From an uncultured Eubacteriales bacterium (GTDB taxonomy: Bacteria; Bacillota; Clostridia; Peptostreptococcales; Anaerovoracaceae): a DNA stretch of 64,000 nt. Both the position numbers and the translations under genes were made by a program. The DNA lies in NCBI GenBank assembly GCA_900320285.1, contig ONRQ01000003.1, positions 1-64,000 on the forward strand. Reading direction: 5' to 3'. The notes beneath the pieces are model-generated. The model made no database searches. It was not told where the DNA came from and saw nothing but the letters and a program-made list of their open reading frames with translations. Positions 16,970 to 26,737 of the stretch are shown in pieces. Positions within the stretch are counted from its first letter, which is position 1. Each line of letters starts with the position of its first letter.

Positions 16970-17656
16970 ATGGAAACAAAAGACATTCTTAAGTACGTCG
17001 ACCATACTCTTCTCGCTCAGACAGCGAAGTGGGACGACATCAAGGCACTTATCGATGACGGCATCAAGTATGAGACTGCAAGTGTATGCATCCCGCCGGG
17101 GTATGTTGCACAGGCAAGAGAGTACATCGGAGCAAGACTTCCGATCTGCACAGTCATCGGATTCCCTAACGGTTACAACACAACAGCAGTCAAGGCGTTC
17201 GAGACAAGCGATGCTCTCGATAACGGAGCAGACGAGATCGACATGGTCATCAACATCGGCTGGGCAAAGGACGGCAGATGGGACGATATAGAAAACGAGA
17301 TCCGCACACTCAAGGAGATCTGCGGCGATCACATTCTGAAGGTCATCATCGAGACATGCATGCTGACCGATGAAGAGAAGGTGAAGCTCTGCGAGATCGT
17401 TACATTCGCGGGTGCTGACTTCATCAAGACATCGACAGGTTTCGGCGGAGGCGGAGCTACATTCGAAGACGTTGAGCTGATGGTAAAGAATGTCGGTGAA
17501 GGCGTAAAGGTAAAAGCTTCGGGCGGAATCAGCGGACTTGAAGACGCAGAGAAGTTCCTCGAAATCGGAGCAAAGAGACTCGGAACCAGCAGAGTCGTAA
17601 AAGCTGCAAAGAATGCGGAAAAGCAGATAAAAGAGACTGATAATTCGCAATATTAA
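16970..17656 (+). CDS. deoC: Deoxyribose-phosphate aldolase
   Basis: The protein has 228 aa. It is a TIM-barrel aldolase with the Schiff-base Lys in [14 protein letters not shown], the second Lys in VKASGGI, and the starting motif YVDHTLL. It splits 2-deoxyribose 5-phosphate to glyceraldehyde 3-phosphate and acetaldehyde. RBS AAAGGAGC lies upstream. It is the first gene of a deo-type operon with udp and deoB: phosphorylase, mutase and aldolase together take nucleosides from the neighbouring importer into central metabolism. Confidence 0.96.
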   Translation: METKDILKYVDHTLLAQTAKWDDIKALIDDGIKYETASVCIPPGYVAQAREYIGARLPICTVIGFPNGYNTTAVKAFETSDALDNGADEIDMVINIGWAKDGRWDDIENEIRTLKEICGDHILKVIIETCMLTDEEKVKLCEIVTFAGADFIKTSTGFGGGGATFEDVELMVKNVGEGVKVKASGGISGLEDAEKFLEIGAKRLGTSRVVKAAKNAEKQIKETDNSQY

Positions 17657-17740
17657 GGCATTTTCATAATATATCTATATTTTTCTCAATAATATTACAG
17701 AAATTTGACGAGATTATTACAGAAATAAAGAGGTGTCATT

Positions 17741-18526
17741 ATGGTAGATTACACAGAAGGCGCAGGCTATCAGTATCATGTAGGACTCAGACCGGGTGAT
17801 GTAGGTGAGTATGTAATTCTCCCTGGCGACCCGCACAGAGTCCCTAAGATAGCAGCATATTTCGACAATGCGGAGAAGGTTGCAGACAGCCGTGAGTATG
17901 TAACATATACAGGCTATCTTGACGGAGTAAAAGTAAGCTGCACAAGCACCGGAGTGGGAGGCCCGTCGGCTTCCATAGCTCTCGAGGAGATCGCAAATGT
18001 AGGCGGCAAAACCTTCATCAGAGTCGGCACATGCGGCGGCATGGACATCGATGTAAAGGGCGGAGATGTTGTAGTTGCGACAGGCGCGGTCCGTATGGAA
18101 GGAACTTCCAAGGAGTACTGCCCGATCGAATATCCGGCTGTTTCGGATGTAACGGTATCTGCTTCGCTGGTGAAGGCTGCAAAGAAGCTTGGAGCTGACT
18201 ATCATGCAGGCGTAGTTCAGTGCAAGGACGCATTCTACGGACAGCACATGCCGGAGGCTCTGCCAAACAGTCACGAACTGCTGAACAAATGGGACGCATG
18301 GCTTCGCATGGGATGCATGGCTTCCGAGATGGAATCCGCAGCCCTCTTCATCGTAGGCGCATACCGCAGAGTCAAAGTAGGCTCGGTATTCCTGGTAGTA
18401 GCAAATCAGGAGAGAGAGAAGGCCGGATTGCCTAATCCTCAGGAGCACGATACAGATCTAGCTATCCGCGTAGCTATCGAAGCGATCCGTCTGATGATTG
18501 CCGAGGAAAAGAAAGAAGGTAAATAA
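17741..18526 (+). CDS. udp: Uridine phosphorylase
   Basis: The protein has 261 aa of the PNP/UDP family. Phosphate and ribose site motifs [40 protein letters not shown] and [17 protein letters not shown] are clear. Together with its length and the [13 protein letters not shown] segment these point to uridine rather than purine nucleosides; the exact specificity is inference. The product, ribose 1-phosphate (or its deoxy form), is the substrate of DeoB encoded directly after. RBS AGAGGTG lies upstream. Confidence 0.88.
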   Translation: MVDYTEGAGYQYHVGLRPGDVGEYVILPGDPHRVPKIAAYFDNAEKVADSREYVTYTGYLDGVKVSCTSTGVGGPSASIALEEIANVGGKTFIRVGTCGGMDIDVKGGDVVVATGAVRMEGTSKEYCPIEYPAVSDVTVSASLVKAAKKLGADYHAGVVQCKDAFYGQHMPEALPNSHELLNKWDAWLRMGCMASEMESAALFIVGAYRRVKVGSVFLVVANQEREKAGLPNPQEHDTDLAIRVAIEAIRLMIAEEKKEGK

Positions 18527-19693
18527 ATGGGCAAGAGAGTATTCTGGATAGTGCTCGACAGCGCAGGTATAGGCGGAGCTCCTGATGCAGCGGATTTTGG
18601 CGATTCCGGAGCTGATACTTTTGGTACCTGCTACAAGAGCGGTGAGCTTGACGTGCCAAACATGGCAAAAATGGGCCTTTACAATATCGAGGGCACTTCG
18701 TTCTATGATCCAAAGGAAGAGATAGACGGATGCTTCTGCCGCATGCATGAGAAATCGCGCGGCAAGGACACAACAGTAGGCCACTGGGAGATGGCGGGTA
18801 TGGTATCGCCGAAGCCTCTCCCGACATACTATGAAGGATTCCCGCAGGAGATACTCGACAAACTGTCTGAGGCAACAGGCAGAAAGATAGTCTGCAACAA
18901 GACATACTCGGGTACAGAAGTTATAAGGGATTACGGAAAGCACCATGTAGAGACAGGTGATCTTATCGTATATACGAGCGCGGACAGCGTAATGCAGATC
19001 GCTGCTCATGAGGGGGTCGTTCCTATCGAGGAGCTATACGAGATCTGCCACAAGGCAAGGGATATAATGCAGGGCGAGCACGGTGTAGGCCGTATCATCG
19101 CTAGACCTTTCGAAGGAGAGTGGCCTTTCCAGAGAACAGTAAGACGCCACGACTTCAGCCTGCAGCCGCCAAAGGAAACAGTTCTGGATGCCTTGAAAAA
19201 AGAGGGGTTCCAGACTATAGGCGTTGGAAAGATCTACGATATCTTCGCAGGCAAGAGTGTCATGTTCAGCTACTCCAACAAGGGTAACGAAGCTAACATG
19301 GTAAGGACTATTGACCTCGCTGACGCGGCCTTTGAAGGACTGTGCTATGTGAATCTGGTAGATACAGACATGATCTACGGACACAGAAGGGACATTCCTG
19401 GCTATACAAAGGCTCTCAACACCGCAGACAGACAGTTCGGCGAACTGATGGAGAAGATGGGTCCTGACGACATCCTGATGGTAACAGCCGACCACGGCTG
19501 CGATCCGGGGTACAAGGGAACTGACCACACCAGAGAGGATATTCCATGTCTCATCTGGGGACCATCGCTCAAGAAGGGTGTTGATATCGGTACGCGCGAT
19601 ACATTTGCAGACATGGCAGCTACTATTGCTGAGTATTTCGGCATTGAATACCGCGGCGACGGAACATCGTTCCTCAGCGAGATCACCGAATAA
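18527..19693 (+). CDS. deoB: Phosphopentomutase
   Basis: The protein has 388 aa, the family length. Alkaline-phosphatase fold metal ligands are visible in IVLDSAGIGGAPDA near the N-terminus, and in TADHGCDP and GTDHTRE near the C-terminus; the phospho-acceptor Thr lies in SRGKDTTVGHWEM. It interconverts (deoxy)ribose 1- and 5-phosphates. The ATG follows the udp stop with no gap. Just past the stop the sequence GATCACYGAATAA is repeated. Confidence 0.96.
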   Translation: MGKRVFWIVLDSAGIGGAPDAADFGDSGADTFGTCYKSGELDVPNMAKMGLYNIEGTSFYDPKEEIDGCFCRMHEKSRGKDTTVGHWEMAGMVSPKPLPTYYEGFPQEILDKLSEATGRKIVCNKTYSGTEVIRDYGKHHVETGDLIVYTSADSVMQIAAHEGVVPIEELYEICHKARDIMQGEHGVGRIIARPFEGEWPFQRTVRRHDFSLQPPKETVLDALKKEGFQTIGVGKIYDIFAGKSVMFSYSNKGNEANMVRTIDLADAAFEGLCYVNLVDTDMIYGHRRDIPGYTKALNTADRQFGELMEKMGPDDILMVTADHGCDPGYKGTDHTREDIPCLIWGPSLKKGVDIGTRDTFADMAATIAEYFGIEYRGDGTSFLSEITE

Positions 19694-19751
19694 GATCACT
19701 GAATAAATTCACCAAATACGACACCGAATAAAAGGAAGGTATCAGTAAAAC

Positions 19752-21155
19752 ATGGCAGACACTATTGCTGCGATTTCAACAGCGCCCGGTGAGGGCGGAA
19801 TAGGAATAGTAAGAGTCAGCGGACCGGAAAGTAAGAGCCTCATGAAGAGGCTCATGCTTTCGTGCCCTGAAGAAATAGAGCCAAGGCACGCTTATCTGGG
19901 CAAGGTCGTAAAGGACAGCAGTGACGCCAAGTCCGAGATCATAGATGAGGCGATATTCCTGTACATGCAGGAGCCTGCTTCGTATACGGGTGAAGACATG
20001 CTCGAGATACAGGGCCACGGAAGCAACGTCTCACTGAAGGCTATACTTGCCGCCGTGCTGGACTCAGGGGTCCCGGGCGTTAGAATGGCAGATCCCGGAG
20101 AGTTTACCAAGCTTGCGTTTCTGAACGGAAAGATGGACCTTTCGCAGGCCGAAGCTGTCATTGATATAATCAAGGCAAAAACGGATCTGTCCCTTGAAAT
20201 TGCTGAGGGACAGCGTGCCGGTAGGCTTAGCGAAAGAATAAGGGACATAAGGGAATCGCTGCTTGATGTGCTTGCGCAGATGGCGGTGGATATAGACTAT
20301 CCGGATGAGGATTACGAGACGGACTCCTATGAAAGGCTGATCGATCAGCTCAGATGGGTGCACGCGGATGTGGAAGAACTACTGGACACCGTATCCATCG
20401 GCCGGATTGCCCGTGAAGGCGTAAGAGCAGTCATCGTAGGCAAGCCGAATGCCGGCAAGAGTTCGCTCATGAACGCGATACTCGGCGAGGGGCGTGTCAT
20501 AGTCACGGATATCCCGGGAACAACGAGGGATACTGTCGAAGAGAGCGCGTCGCTTGGCGGTGTGCCTATCGTACTCGTTGATACTGCCGGACTTCGCGAC
20601 TCTGAAGATAAGGTGGAGAAGATCGGCATCGAGAGAACTACTCAGGCGATCGCGGGCGCAGACCTTGTGATCCTTGTGATCGACGGCAGCCAGGACCTCA
20701 ATGACGAAGATGAAAAAGTGCTCTCATTTATTGAAAAGATGAGCACAGACCACATGCTGGTCGTCATGAACAAAGAAGATCTTGGGAAAACTGTCACTGA
20801 AGAGGCGGTTCTGGCCAGGTTGCCGGGAGTGAGGATCATCAGCACTTCGCTTGTGGACAAAGGCGCGCTTGAGGCAGCTAAGAAAGTTTCCGAAGCAGTC
20901 GGAGAGATGTTCGACCTTAGCGGCATCAATGTCAGGGAAGCCAACATTGTTACGAACGAGAGGCACGTGCATCTTCTCAGAAAGGCATCGCTGGATATCG
21001 ACGAAGCCATATGCATGCTCCAGAACGGCGAATCTGTTGAAGTTGCTGAGCTTTCGGCACATTACGCCTATGAATCTCTGGGTAAGATAATCGGCGAAGA
21101 AGTAGGCGAAGAGATACTCAATACCGTATTCAGCAAATTCTGCCTGGGCAAATAA
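19752..21155 (+). CDS. mnmE: tRNA modification GTPase MnmE
   Basis: The protein has 467 aa. The N-terminal tetrahydrofolate-binding domain begins DTIAAISTAPGEGGIGIVRVSG. The G domain has G1 GKPNAGKSS, G3 DTAGLRDSEDKVEKIGIERT and NKED. The C-terminal FCLGK carries the conserved Cys. With MnmG it makes the cmnm5U34 wobble modification. In most Firmicutes mnmE-mnmG follow jag; here they are on the opposite side of oriC, and a toxin-antitoxin pair on the other strand separates mnmE from mnmG. Confidence 0.96.
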   Translation: MADTIAAISTAPGEGGIGIVRVSGPESKSLMKRLMLSCPEEIEPRHAYLGKVVKDSSDAKSEIIDEAIFLYMQEPASYTGEDMLEIQGHGSNVSLKAILAAVLDSGVPGVRMADPGEFTKLAFLNGKMDLSQAEAVIDIIKAKTDLSLEIAEGQRAGRLSERIRDIRESLLDVLAQMAVDIDYPDEDYETDSYERLIDQLRWVHADVEELLDTVSIGRIAREGVRAVIVGKPNAGKSSLMNAILGEGRVIVTDIPGTTRDTVEESASLGGVPIVLVDTAGLRDSEDKVEKIGIERTTQAIAGADLVILVIDGSQDLNDEDEKVLSFIEKMSTDHMLVVMNKEDLGKTVTEEAVLARLPGVRIISTSLVDKGALEAAKKVSEAVGEMFDLSGINVREANIVTNERHVHLLRKASLDIDEAICMLQNGESVEVAELSAHYAYESLGKIIGEEVGEEILNTVFSKFCLGK

Positions 21156-21159
21156 AAAA

Positions 21160-21175
21160 GAGCTGTGAACAGCTC
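21160..21175 (-). terminator. Terminator of the toxin-antitoxin pair
   Basis: GAGCTGT-GA-ACAGCTC, followed on the minus strand by TTTTTTATTT. It overlaps the toxin stop codon and sits in the mnmE 3' boundary; on the plus strand the T-tract is lacking. Confidence 0.7.
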
Positions 21176-21615
21176 TATAAAGATAATTCGTGGATCAGTT
21201 CATGAGGTAAAAGCGTCCTGACCGGACAGCTCTCAAATAGTTCCTGATCACGTGTAATGAAGTAATCGCAATCGCTTTCGATGGCACACTGTATCTGAAG
21301 AGCGTCTTCAAGGTCAGATGTGTATCCGGAATCGATTGCTTTTATTATGTTTTCAGAGGAAACCGCCTGAACTGTGCATAATGCGCAGAGATTCAGGATT
21401 ATCTGATTTCGCTCCGCAACGGAAAAGCTCTTTCTGAGCGCATAAAAGATATTTGTCAGCGAATGAGCTGCAATGAACAGGGTGAGCTTAAGATCCAGGG
21501 ATGAGTCAAAGATGTATTCTGCGGCAGGAGCTTCTTCACCTCTGAAGAGGATATAATCCATCAGGATATTTGTATCCAGAAATACTTTCGGAATATTATC
21601 TGCCGTACTTTTCAT
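21175..21615 (-). CDS. PIN-domain toxin (VapC-like ribonuclease)
   Basis: The protein has 146 aa. PIN-domain acidic residues are visible: KVFLDTNILMDYI (first Asp near residue 13), SDLEDALQIQCA (Glu/Asp) and DCDYFITRDQELF (Asp). These coordinate Mg for RNA cleavage. The start overlaps the upstream antitoxin gene by 20 bp, typical for a toxin-antitoxin pair with coupled translation. The target RNA is unknown. It is inserted between two core tRNA-modification genes in opposite orientation, which suggests acquisition. Confidence 0.85.
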   Translation of the reverse strand: MKSTADNIPKVFLDTNILMDYILFRGEEAPAAEYIFDSSLDLKLTLFIAAHSLTNIFYALRKSFSVAERNQIILNLCALCTVQAVSSENIIKAIDSGYTSDLEDALQIQCAIESDCDYFITRDQELFESCPVRTLLPHELIHELSL

Positions 21616-21871
21616 CTATATGCTTGTCTCTCTCTGCTCTGTAGTCTTCACCTATGATGTCTGAGCTGCCCCTGTGTGCGTTGCGTATTTCAAGGAGAGC
21701 TTCCAGTGCAGCCCGTTTCTTGTCTTCAGGAGCATTCTTACGTATCATCAGAATACCGTCAACTACGCTGATTTCAACGGGATCGTTCACACTCAGGGAA
21801 GCTTCCCTCAGCAGCTTTTTCGGGATATACAGACCCTGACTGTTTCCCCAGGCCCTTATAATACTCTGCAT
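21596..21871 (-). CDS. AbrB/MazE-type antitoxin
   Basis: The protein has 91 aa. The N-terminal half (MQSIIRAWGNSQGLYIPKKLLREASLSVNDPVEISVVDGILMIRK) is a swapped-hairpin AbrB/MazE DNA-binding domain. The C-terminal half is charged and helical and should wrap the toxin. Pairing a MazE-like antitoxin with a PIN toxin is a known but less common combination. RBS AAAGGAGAA lies before the ATG. It probably represses its own promoter through the palindromes at 21891-21913. Confidence 0.85.
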   Translation of the reverse strand: MQSIIRAWGNSQGLYIPKKLLREASLSVNDPVEISVVDGILMIRKNAPEDKKRAALEALLEIRNAHRGSSDIIGEDYRAERDKHIDEKYGR

Positions 21872-21890
21872 GGCGTTCTCCTTTTACAAA

Positions 21891-21940
21891 TGTATATACA
21901 TAATGTATATACATTATACCTGACAATCTGGCGTTGTCAA
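21891..21940 (-). promoter_or_regulatory. Promoter and twin operator of the toxin-antitoxin pair
   Basis: On the minus strand TTGACA (21935-21940), 16 bp, TATAAT (21913-21918) is a near-perfect housekeeping promoter. Two identical palindromes TGTATATACA (21891-21900 and 21904-21913) lie right after the -10 at 13-bp centre spacing, in place for cooperative autorepression by the antitoxin. Confidence 0.85.
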
Positions 21941-22026
21941 GCGGACAAAAGCGCTTTTCACTAAGTAGCACTTTGGAATTACGTGTGGTAGAATGTCTGT
22001 GGCATTTTTCAGACGGAGATCAGAAC

Positions 22027-24021
22027 ATGAAAGAAGCAGCTACTAAAAAATACGAAATAATCGTAATAGGAGCAGGTCACGCGGGATGCGAGGCCGGTCT
22101 TGTTTGCGCGCGTCTTGGAATGGAGACCGCGATGTTCTGCACGGATATAGACTCCGTTGCGATGATGCCATGCAATCCGTCCATAGGCGGAACGGGAAAA
22201 GGCCACCTCGTCCGTGAAGTCGATGCGCTTGGCGGTGAGATGGGTATCAACATCGATAAGACCTTCATACAGTCCAAGATGCTCAATACTTCCAAGGGGC
22301 CTGCTGTGCATTCTCTCAGAGCTCAGGCAGACAAGGAAAAGTATCATCAGGAGATGCTGAAGACCATTCGCGGGCAGGAGCATCTGGAGCTTATAGAGGA
22401 TGAAGTTACGGAATTGCTTCTCTCAGAACGCAGTGACCGCAAGGAGTCCGGCAAAGCTGTGGAAAACTTTGTCAGGGGAATCAGGACTGCATCGGGCAAG
22501 GTATATGAGTGCGATGCAGTGATATTCTGCACCGGAACATTCCTCGCGGGAAAGATCTTCATAGGAGACGATGTCCGCATATCCGGTCCGTCTGGGCTCA
22601 GACCTGCGACGAAGCTCGGTGACAATCTCAGGGAGCTTGGATTCCCGATCAGGAGGTTCAAAACGGGTACTCCGGCCAGGATGCACAAGGATACCCTCGA
22701 CTATGACGCGATGACCGAGCAGAAGGGTGACGAGAAGATCGTTCCGTTCAGCTTCCTGAACGAAGATAAGATTTATGATATCGACCAGATCAGCTGCTGG
22801 CTTTCGTATACCAACGAAACAACGCATAAGATCATTCTGGATAATATAGAAAAGTCGGCCATGTACTCCGGAAACATTGTCGGAGTCGGGCCAAGGTACT
22901 GTCCGTCTATCGAGGACAAAGTATCGCGTTTTAAAGATAGAAAGAGACATCAGCTTTTCGTTGAGCCTGAAGGCCTAGACACAGATCTGATGTATATTCA
23001 GGGCATGAGTTCCAGCCTTCCGGAGGATGTGCAGCATGCTTTCTATGCTACCATTCCGGGACTTGAACATGCTGAAATTCTAAGCCCGGCTTACGCAATC
23101 GAGTATGACTGCGTAGATCCTCTTTCGTTAAAGCCGAGCCTTGAAAGCAAGCTGGTTGAAGGCATGTTCTGTGCAGGCCAGTTCAATGGAAGCTCGGGCT
23201 ATGAAGAGGCTGCGGCGCAGGGACTGCTGGCCGGGATAAATGCAGTCAGCAAGCTCAAAGGAAACGATCCTCTTGTGCTCAGGCGTGACCAGGCATACAT
23301 AGGAGTTCTTATTGACGATCTCGTTACCAAAGGTACAAACGAGCCTTACCGCATAATGACTTCAAGAGCCGAATACAGGCTTCTGCTCAGACAGGACAAT
23401 GCCGACAGAAGGCTTACGGAGATCGGCTATAAGTACGGTACGGTCACTGAGGAGAGATATAAAAGATATCTTGAGAAGAAGGAAAGAGTCGACGCGGAGG
23501 TCGCAAGACTCAGGACCAAAAGAGTCGATATAGACACTTTCAGGAGCTTCCTTTACGAGCACGAGATCCGCAGAGCAGAAGCTGCATGCGCAGACGATCC
23601 AGTGAAGCTCGAGCAGCTTGACAGAAAGAAAAAAGAACTTGAAGAGACTGCAAATCAGTGCTTTGCAGATATTTTAAAGAGACCTGCCATTTATTACAGT
23701 GACCTCGAAGATATAGATGATAAGACCAGGCCTTCCCTTACGGAGAGCGAAAAGACCGAGGTCGAAGTCATTCTTAAATATGACGGATATATCCAGAAGC
23801 AGATCAATGAAGTAGAGAAGCTCAGAAGCCTTGAAGACAAGAAGCTGAGCGAAAACCTTGACTATAATTCTATCGGCGGTCTCAGGCTGGAGGCCAGACA
23901 GAAGCTTTCGGATATCCGTCCTATAACAGTCGGTCAGGCAAGCCGTATTTCAGGCGTCTCCCCTGCTGACATAAACGTATTGCTCGTATATCTCGAAAAA
24001 GAGATGCGTTCAAGGAATTGA
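22027..24021 (+). CDS. mnmG: tRNA modification FAD enzyme MnmG (GidA)
   Basis: The protein has 664 aa from the ATG at 22027, which has CGGAGA upstream; an in-frame start at 21934 would lie inside the toxin-antitoxin promoter. FAD-binding [10 protein letters not shown] is at residues 16-25, followed by [24 protein letters not shown], the second family block [23 protein letters not shown] and [16 protein letters not shown]. The C-terminal helical part (residues 560-664) recognises MnmE and tRNA. It is slightly longer than the usual 620-630 aa because of an N-terminal leader and a charged insert near residue 530. Confidence 0.96.
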   Translation: MKEAATKKYEIIVIGAGHAGCEAGLVCARLGMETAMFCTDIDSVAMMPCNPSIGGTGKGHLVREVDALGGEMGINIDKTFIQSKMLNTSKGPAVHSLRAQADKEKYHQEMLKTIRGQEHLELIEDEVTELLLSERSDRKESGKAVENFVRGIRTASGKVYECDAVIFCTGTFLAGKIFIGDDVRISGPSGLRPATKLGDNLRELGFPIRRFKTGTPARMHKDTLDYDAMTEQKGDEKIVPFSFLNEDKIYDIDQISCWLSYTNETTHKIILDNIEKSAMYSGNIVGVGPRYCPSIEDKVSRFKDRKRHQLFVEPEGLDTDLMYIQGMSSSLPEDVQHAFYATIPGLEHAEILSPAYAIEYDCVDPLSLKPSLESKLVEGMFCAGQFNGSSGYEEAAAQGLLAGINAVSKLKGNDPLVLRRDQAYIGVLIDDLVTKGTNEPYRIMTSRAEYRLLLRQDNADRRLTEIGYKYGTVTEERYKRYLEKKERVDAEVARLRTKRVDIDTFRSFLYEHEIRRAEAACADDPVKLEQLDRKKKELEETANQCFADILKRPAIYYSDLEDIDDKTRPSLTESEKTEVEVILKYDGYIQKQINEVEKLRSLEDKKLSENLDYNSIGGLRLEARQKLSDIRPITVGQASRISGVSPADINVLLVYLEKEMRSRN

Positions 24022-24041
24022 CTCCTTAAGATTCAGGCAAA

Positions 24042-24698
24042 ATGAATACTAAATTTGATCCGGCAATAACAGAACAGCTACAGACGAAATTTGGCAGGCA
24101 GAAGGCGTCCACCCTCCTCGCCTACCTTGATCTTGTTCTGGTCAGAAATGAGCATATAAATCTCACTGCTGTAAGAGACCGTAACGAAGCTCTGGTAAAG
24201 CACGTACTCGATTCTCTTGCGATAGTTGATCTGCCTGAGTACAAAGAAGCGCAAACGATAATAGATGTGGGGACAGGTGCAGGATTCCCGGGCGCATTGC
24301 TTGCGATAGTAAGTCCGGAAAAAGAATTTACACTTCTCGACTCCACTCTCAAGCGGCTCAGAGTTATTGACGAGTTCGCCCAGACTCTGAATATTAATAA
24401 TCTGAAAACAGTTCATGCCCGCGCGGAAGAGATATCCAGAAAGCCGGAATACAAAGAAGCTTTTGATATCTGCGTTTCCAGGGCGGTCGCAAATCTTGAA
24501 AAGCTTTCTGGCTGGTGCCTCCCTTTCGTCAGGAAAGGCGGCTGCTTCATTGCCTATAAAGGTGAGAATTATGAAGAAGAACTTCAGCAGGCTGCAAAAG
24601 TTCTGAAAAAGAATAAGGCCCGCCTCTCCTATGTAGAATCCTATAAAGACATTCCGGAAGAGATCTCCGGACATGTCCTCCTCATTATTTCAAAATAA
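24042..24698 (+). CDS. rsmG: 16S rRNA (guanine527-N7)-methyltransferase RsmG
   Basis: The protein has 218 aa. The SAM motif is IIDVGTGAGFPGALLAIVSPEKEFTLLDSTLKRLRVIDE, followed by HARAEEISRKPEYKEAFDICVSRAVANLEKL, both diagnostic for GidB/RsmG. It lies 20 bp after mnmG in the standard mnmE-mnmG-rsmG-parA-parB order. The ribosome binding site is weak, so coupling to mnmG is likely. Confidence 0.95.
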   Translation: MNTKFDPAITEQLQTKFGRQKASTLLAYLDLVLVRNEHINLTAVRDRNEALVKHVLDSLAIVDLPEYKEAQTIIDVGTGAGFPGALLAIVSPEKEFTLLDSTLKRLRVIDEFAQTLNINNLKTVHARAEEISRKPEYKEAFDICVSRAVANLEKLSGWCLPFVRKGGCFIAYKGENYEEELQQAAKVLKKNKARLSYVESYKDIPEEISGHVLLIISK

Positions 24699-24704
24699 TA
24701 AAAA

Positions 24705-24720
24705 TGTTTCATGTGAAACA
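24705..24720. promoter_or_regulatory. parS: parS site 1
   Basis: TGTTTCATGTGAAACA differs from the general consensus TGTTTCACGTGAAACA by one central base. Palindromy extends one base each way. It is the ParB nucleation site, located just ahead of parAB as usual. Confidence 0.9.
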
Positions 24721-24787
24721 TCCCAAAATATTTACAATGTGAACAAACAGGATTCGAGATTTGACGCAAGTGCGCTCGCTTAAAGAT

Positions 24788-24817
24788 TCCGGAATGTTTC
24801 ATGTGAAACATTCCGGA
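24788..24817. promoter_or_regulatory. parS: parS site 2 inside a 30-bp perfect palindrome
   Basis: The same 16-mer (24795-24810) is extended by TCCGGAA/TTCCGGA arms to a perfect 30-bp palindrome. Centre to centre it is 90 bp from site 1. The extra arms are not needed for ParB in known systems. Confidence 0.9.
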
Positions 24818-25001
24818 CCTCTATATGTTGTGGTTAGATTGCTCATACGACACAATTTGCATCTTGCACTTATTAAAGGCCACTAAAATCAACAAATCTT
24901 CACATTTTCAGCACTTATTAAAGTAGAAAACCTTCACCGACTTGTCGTATAATACACGGAAGTGTTTAATCGGGAACTATGTCCCGCAGGAGGTAAAGTT
25001 A

Positions 25002-25787
25002 ATGGGCAAGGCTATTGCTATTTTTAATCAAAAGGGCGGCGTCGGTAAAACGACCACCAACATCAACCTGGCAGCATGTCTGGCGCGCAGGGGTAAAAAG
25101 GTCCTTATGGTAGACATCGATCCGCAGGGCAACACGACCAGCGGTATCGGTATACGCAAGAGGACTCTGAAGTCTACTCTCTACGACGCGCTTATAGATA
25201 CCGAGTTTGACGTTAAGAAAGCCGTTCTGCCAACAAATACGGAGAACCTCTTCATCATCCCTGCAAGTGTTGATCTTGCAGGAGCAGAAGTAGAACTGGC
25301 TCTGCTTGAAGGCCGCGAACGCAGACTCAAGAGAGTCATTGACGCAGTAAGAGAAGATTACGACTACATTCTGGTCGACTGCCCTCCTTCACTGGGTATT
25401 CTGACCATCAACTCGCTCACAGCCGTCAACAGCGTTCTCATCCCTATCCAGTGCGAATTCTACGCGCTTGAGGGAGTCAGCCAGCTCATAAGCACAATCG
25501 AAAAAGTAAAGGAAAGACTGAATCCGGGTCTTTATATAGATGGAGTCATACTGAGCATGTTCGACGGAAGAACGAATCTGTCCCAGGCAGTTGTTGCAGA
25601 TGTCCGCAACTTCTTCGGACCTGCAATGTACCACACGATAATCCCTCGCAATGTAAGACTTGCAGAAGCCCCGAGCTTTGGAAAACCGATCATAGATTAT
25701 GACCCGAAAGCGCAGGGCGCTAAGGCATACCAGGAATTCACCAAGGAATTTCTGGCCAGAGAAAGAGCAAGAAAGAGAGCGAAGTAA
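25002..25787 (+). CDS. parA: Chromosome partitioning ATPase ParA (Soj)
   Basis: The protein has 261 aa from the ATG at 25002, 7 bp after AGGAGG; an earlier in-frame start at 24942 lacks a ribosome binding site. Deviant Walker A KGGVGKTTT, Walker A' LVDIDPQGN-type (MVDIDPQGNTTSG) and Walker B ILVDCPPSLG are visible. ParA binds DNA non-specifically and is stimulated by ParB bound to parS. parB starts 2 bp after its stop. Confidence 0.96.
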   Translation: MGKAIAIFNQKGGVGKTTTNINLAACLARRGKKVLMVDIDPQGNTTSGIGIRKRTLKSTLYDALIDTEFDVKKAVLPTNTENLFIIPASVDLAGAEVELALLEGRERRLKRVIDAVREDYDYILVDCPPSLGILTINSLTAVNSVLIPIQCEFYALEGVSQLISTIEKVKERLNPGLYIDGVILSMFDGRTNLSQAVVADVRNFFGPAMYHTIIPRNVRLAEAPSFGKPIIDYDPKAQGAKAYQEFTKEFLARERARKRAK

Positions 25788-25789
25788 CA

Positions 25790-26725
25790 ATGGCCAAGAA
25801 AGCAGGACTCGGGAGGGGACTGGACGCGCTCTTTGCTGACGCGGCTCCGGTAGACGAAATAAGGAGACCCGCTTCCTACGAGGGAGAGCCTTCAAAAGAG
25901 GCAGATGCAGAAAGCGAAGACAGGGTCCTTTATGTCGATATAAACGACATCAGACCAAACAGCGCACAGCCTCGTAAGAATTTTGACGAGGTAAAGCTCG
26001 GCGAGCTGGCAAGCTCCATAAAAACAAACGGCGTCATACAGCCTCTCATCGTAAGAGAGAGTGCCAACGGTTACGAACTGGTAGCCGGTGAAAGAAGATG
26101 GCGCGCAGCAAGGATGTCGGGACTCAGGACTGTTCCGTGCATCGTGAGAAACTTCGACGACAAGCAGAATGCGATCGTCGCCATTATCGAAAACATGCAG
26201 AGAGAGGACCTCGATCCTATTGAAGAGGCTCTCGGACTCAAGTCAATGACTGAAAAATACGGCTTCACGCAGGAACAGGTGTCCGCCTCGCTCGGAAGAA
26301 GCCGCACATATATCACGAACAGCATCAGGCTGCTCAAACTACCGGAAGAGATACAGCAGTACGTGTCCAGCGGACAAATGTCCGCCGCTCACGGAAGAAC
26401 GATCATAAACATCCCTGACAAGGCAAGGCAGAAAGAGATCGCGGAAAAGATCATACGCAATGACCTGTCCGTAAGAGCTACCGAAAGACTTGCCGAGAAG
26501 GTCAAGGACGAACTCAGACCTGAGCGCAAGAAACGCAAAAAGGCTGCTGAGGCAGACAAGGCGAAATCCGCTGAGATCACGGCTGTCGAAAGAGAACTCA
26601 TGACTCTGCTGGGAACAAAGGTGAACATCACCGGCGATGACAGCAAGGGAAAGATAGAGCTCGAGTATTACAGCCTCGATGAACTCAACAGGCTTATCGA
26701 TGCTCTGAGGGATGCCTTCAAGTAG
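25790..26725 (+). CDS. parB: Chromosome partitioning protein ParB (Spo0J)
   Basis: The protein has 311 aa. The N-terminal ParA-interacting peptide is KKAGLGRGLDALFADA. The CTPase domain carries the box GERRWRAARMSGLRTVPCIVRN and ENMQREDLDPIEEA. The helix-turn-helix is at TQEQVSASLGRSRTYITNSIRLL. The C-terminus forms the dimer domain. It loads at the two parS sites upstream as a CTP-dependent clamp. One parB is seen and no noc. Confidence 0.96.
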   Translation: MAKKAGLGRGLDALFADAAPVDEIRRPASYEGEPSKEADAESEDRVLYVDINDIRPNSAQPRKNFDEVKLGELASSIKTNGVIQPLIVRESANGYELVAGERRWRAARMSGLRTVPCIVRNFDDKQNAIVAIIENMQREDLDPIEEALGLKSMTEKYGFTQEQVSASLGRSRTYITNSIRLLKLPEEIQQYVSSGQMSAAHGRTIINIPDKARQKEIAEKIIRNDLSVRATERLAEKVKDELRPERKKRKKAAEADKAKSAEITAVERELMTLLGTKVNITGDDSKGKIELEYYSLDELNRLIDALRDAFK

Positions 26726-26737
26726 AGAGGAGAAGTC

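Noticed and set aside
21934..22026. Longer N-terminus for MnmG
   Set aside because: It would place 31 extra residues across the toxin-antitoxin promoter region, and a ribosome binding site supports the start at 22027.
24832..24848. Fourth copy of the structured repeat near parS
   Set aside because: Only GTTAGATTGCTCATA is shared with copy B; the core AAGCTTAAGGGC and closing stems are missing, so a chance match or a remnant cannot be told apart.
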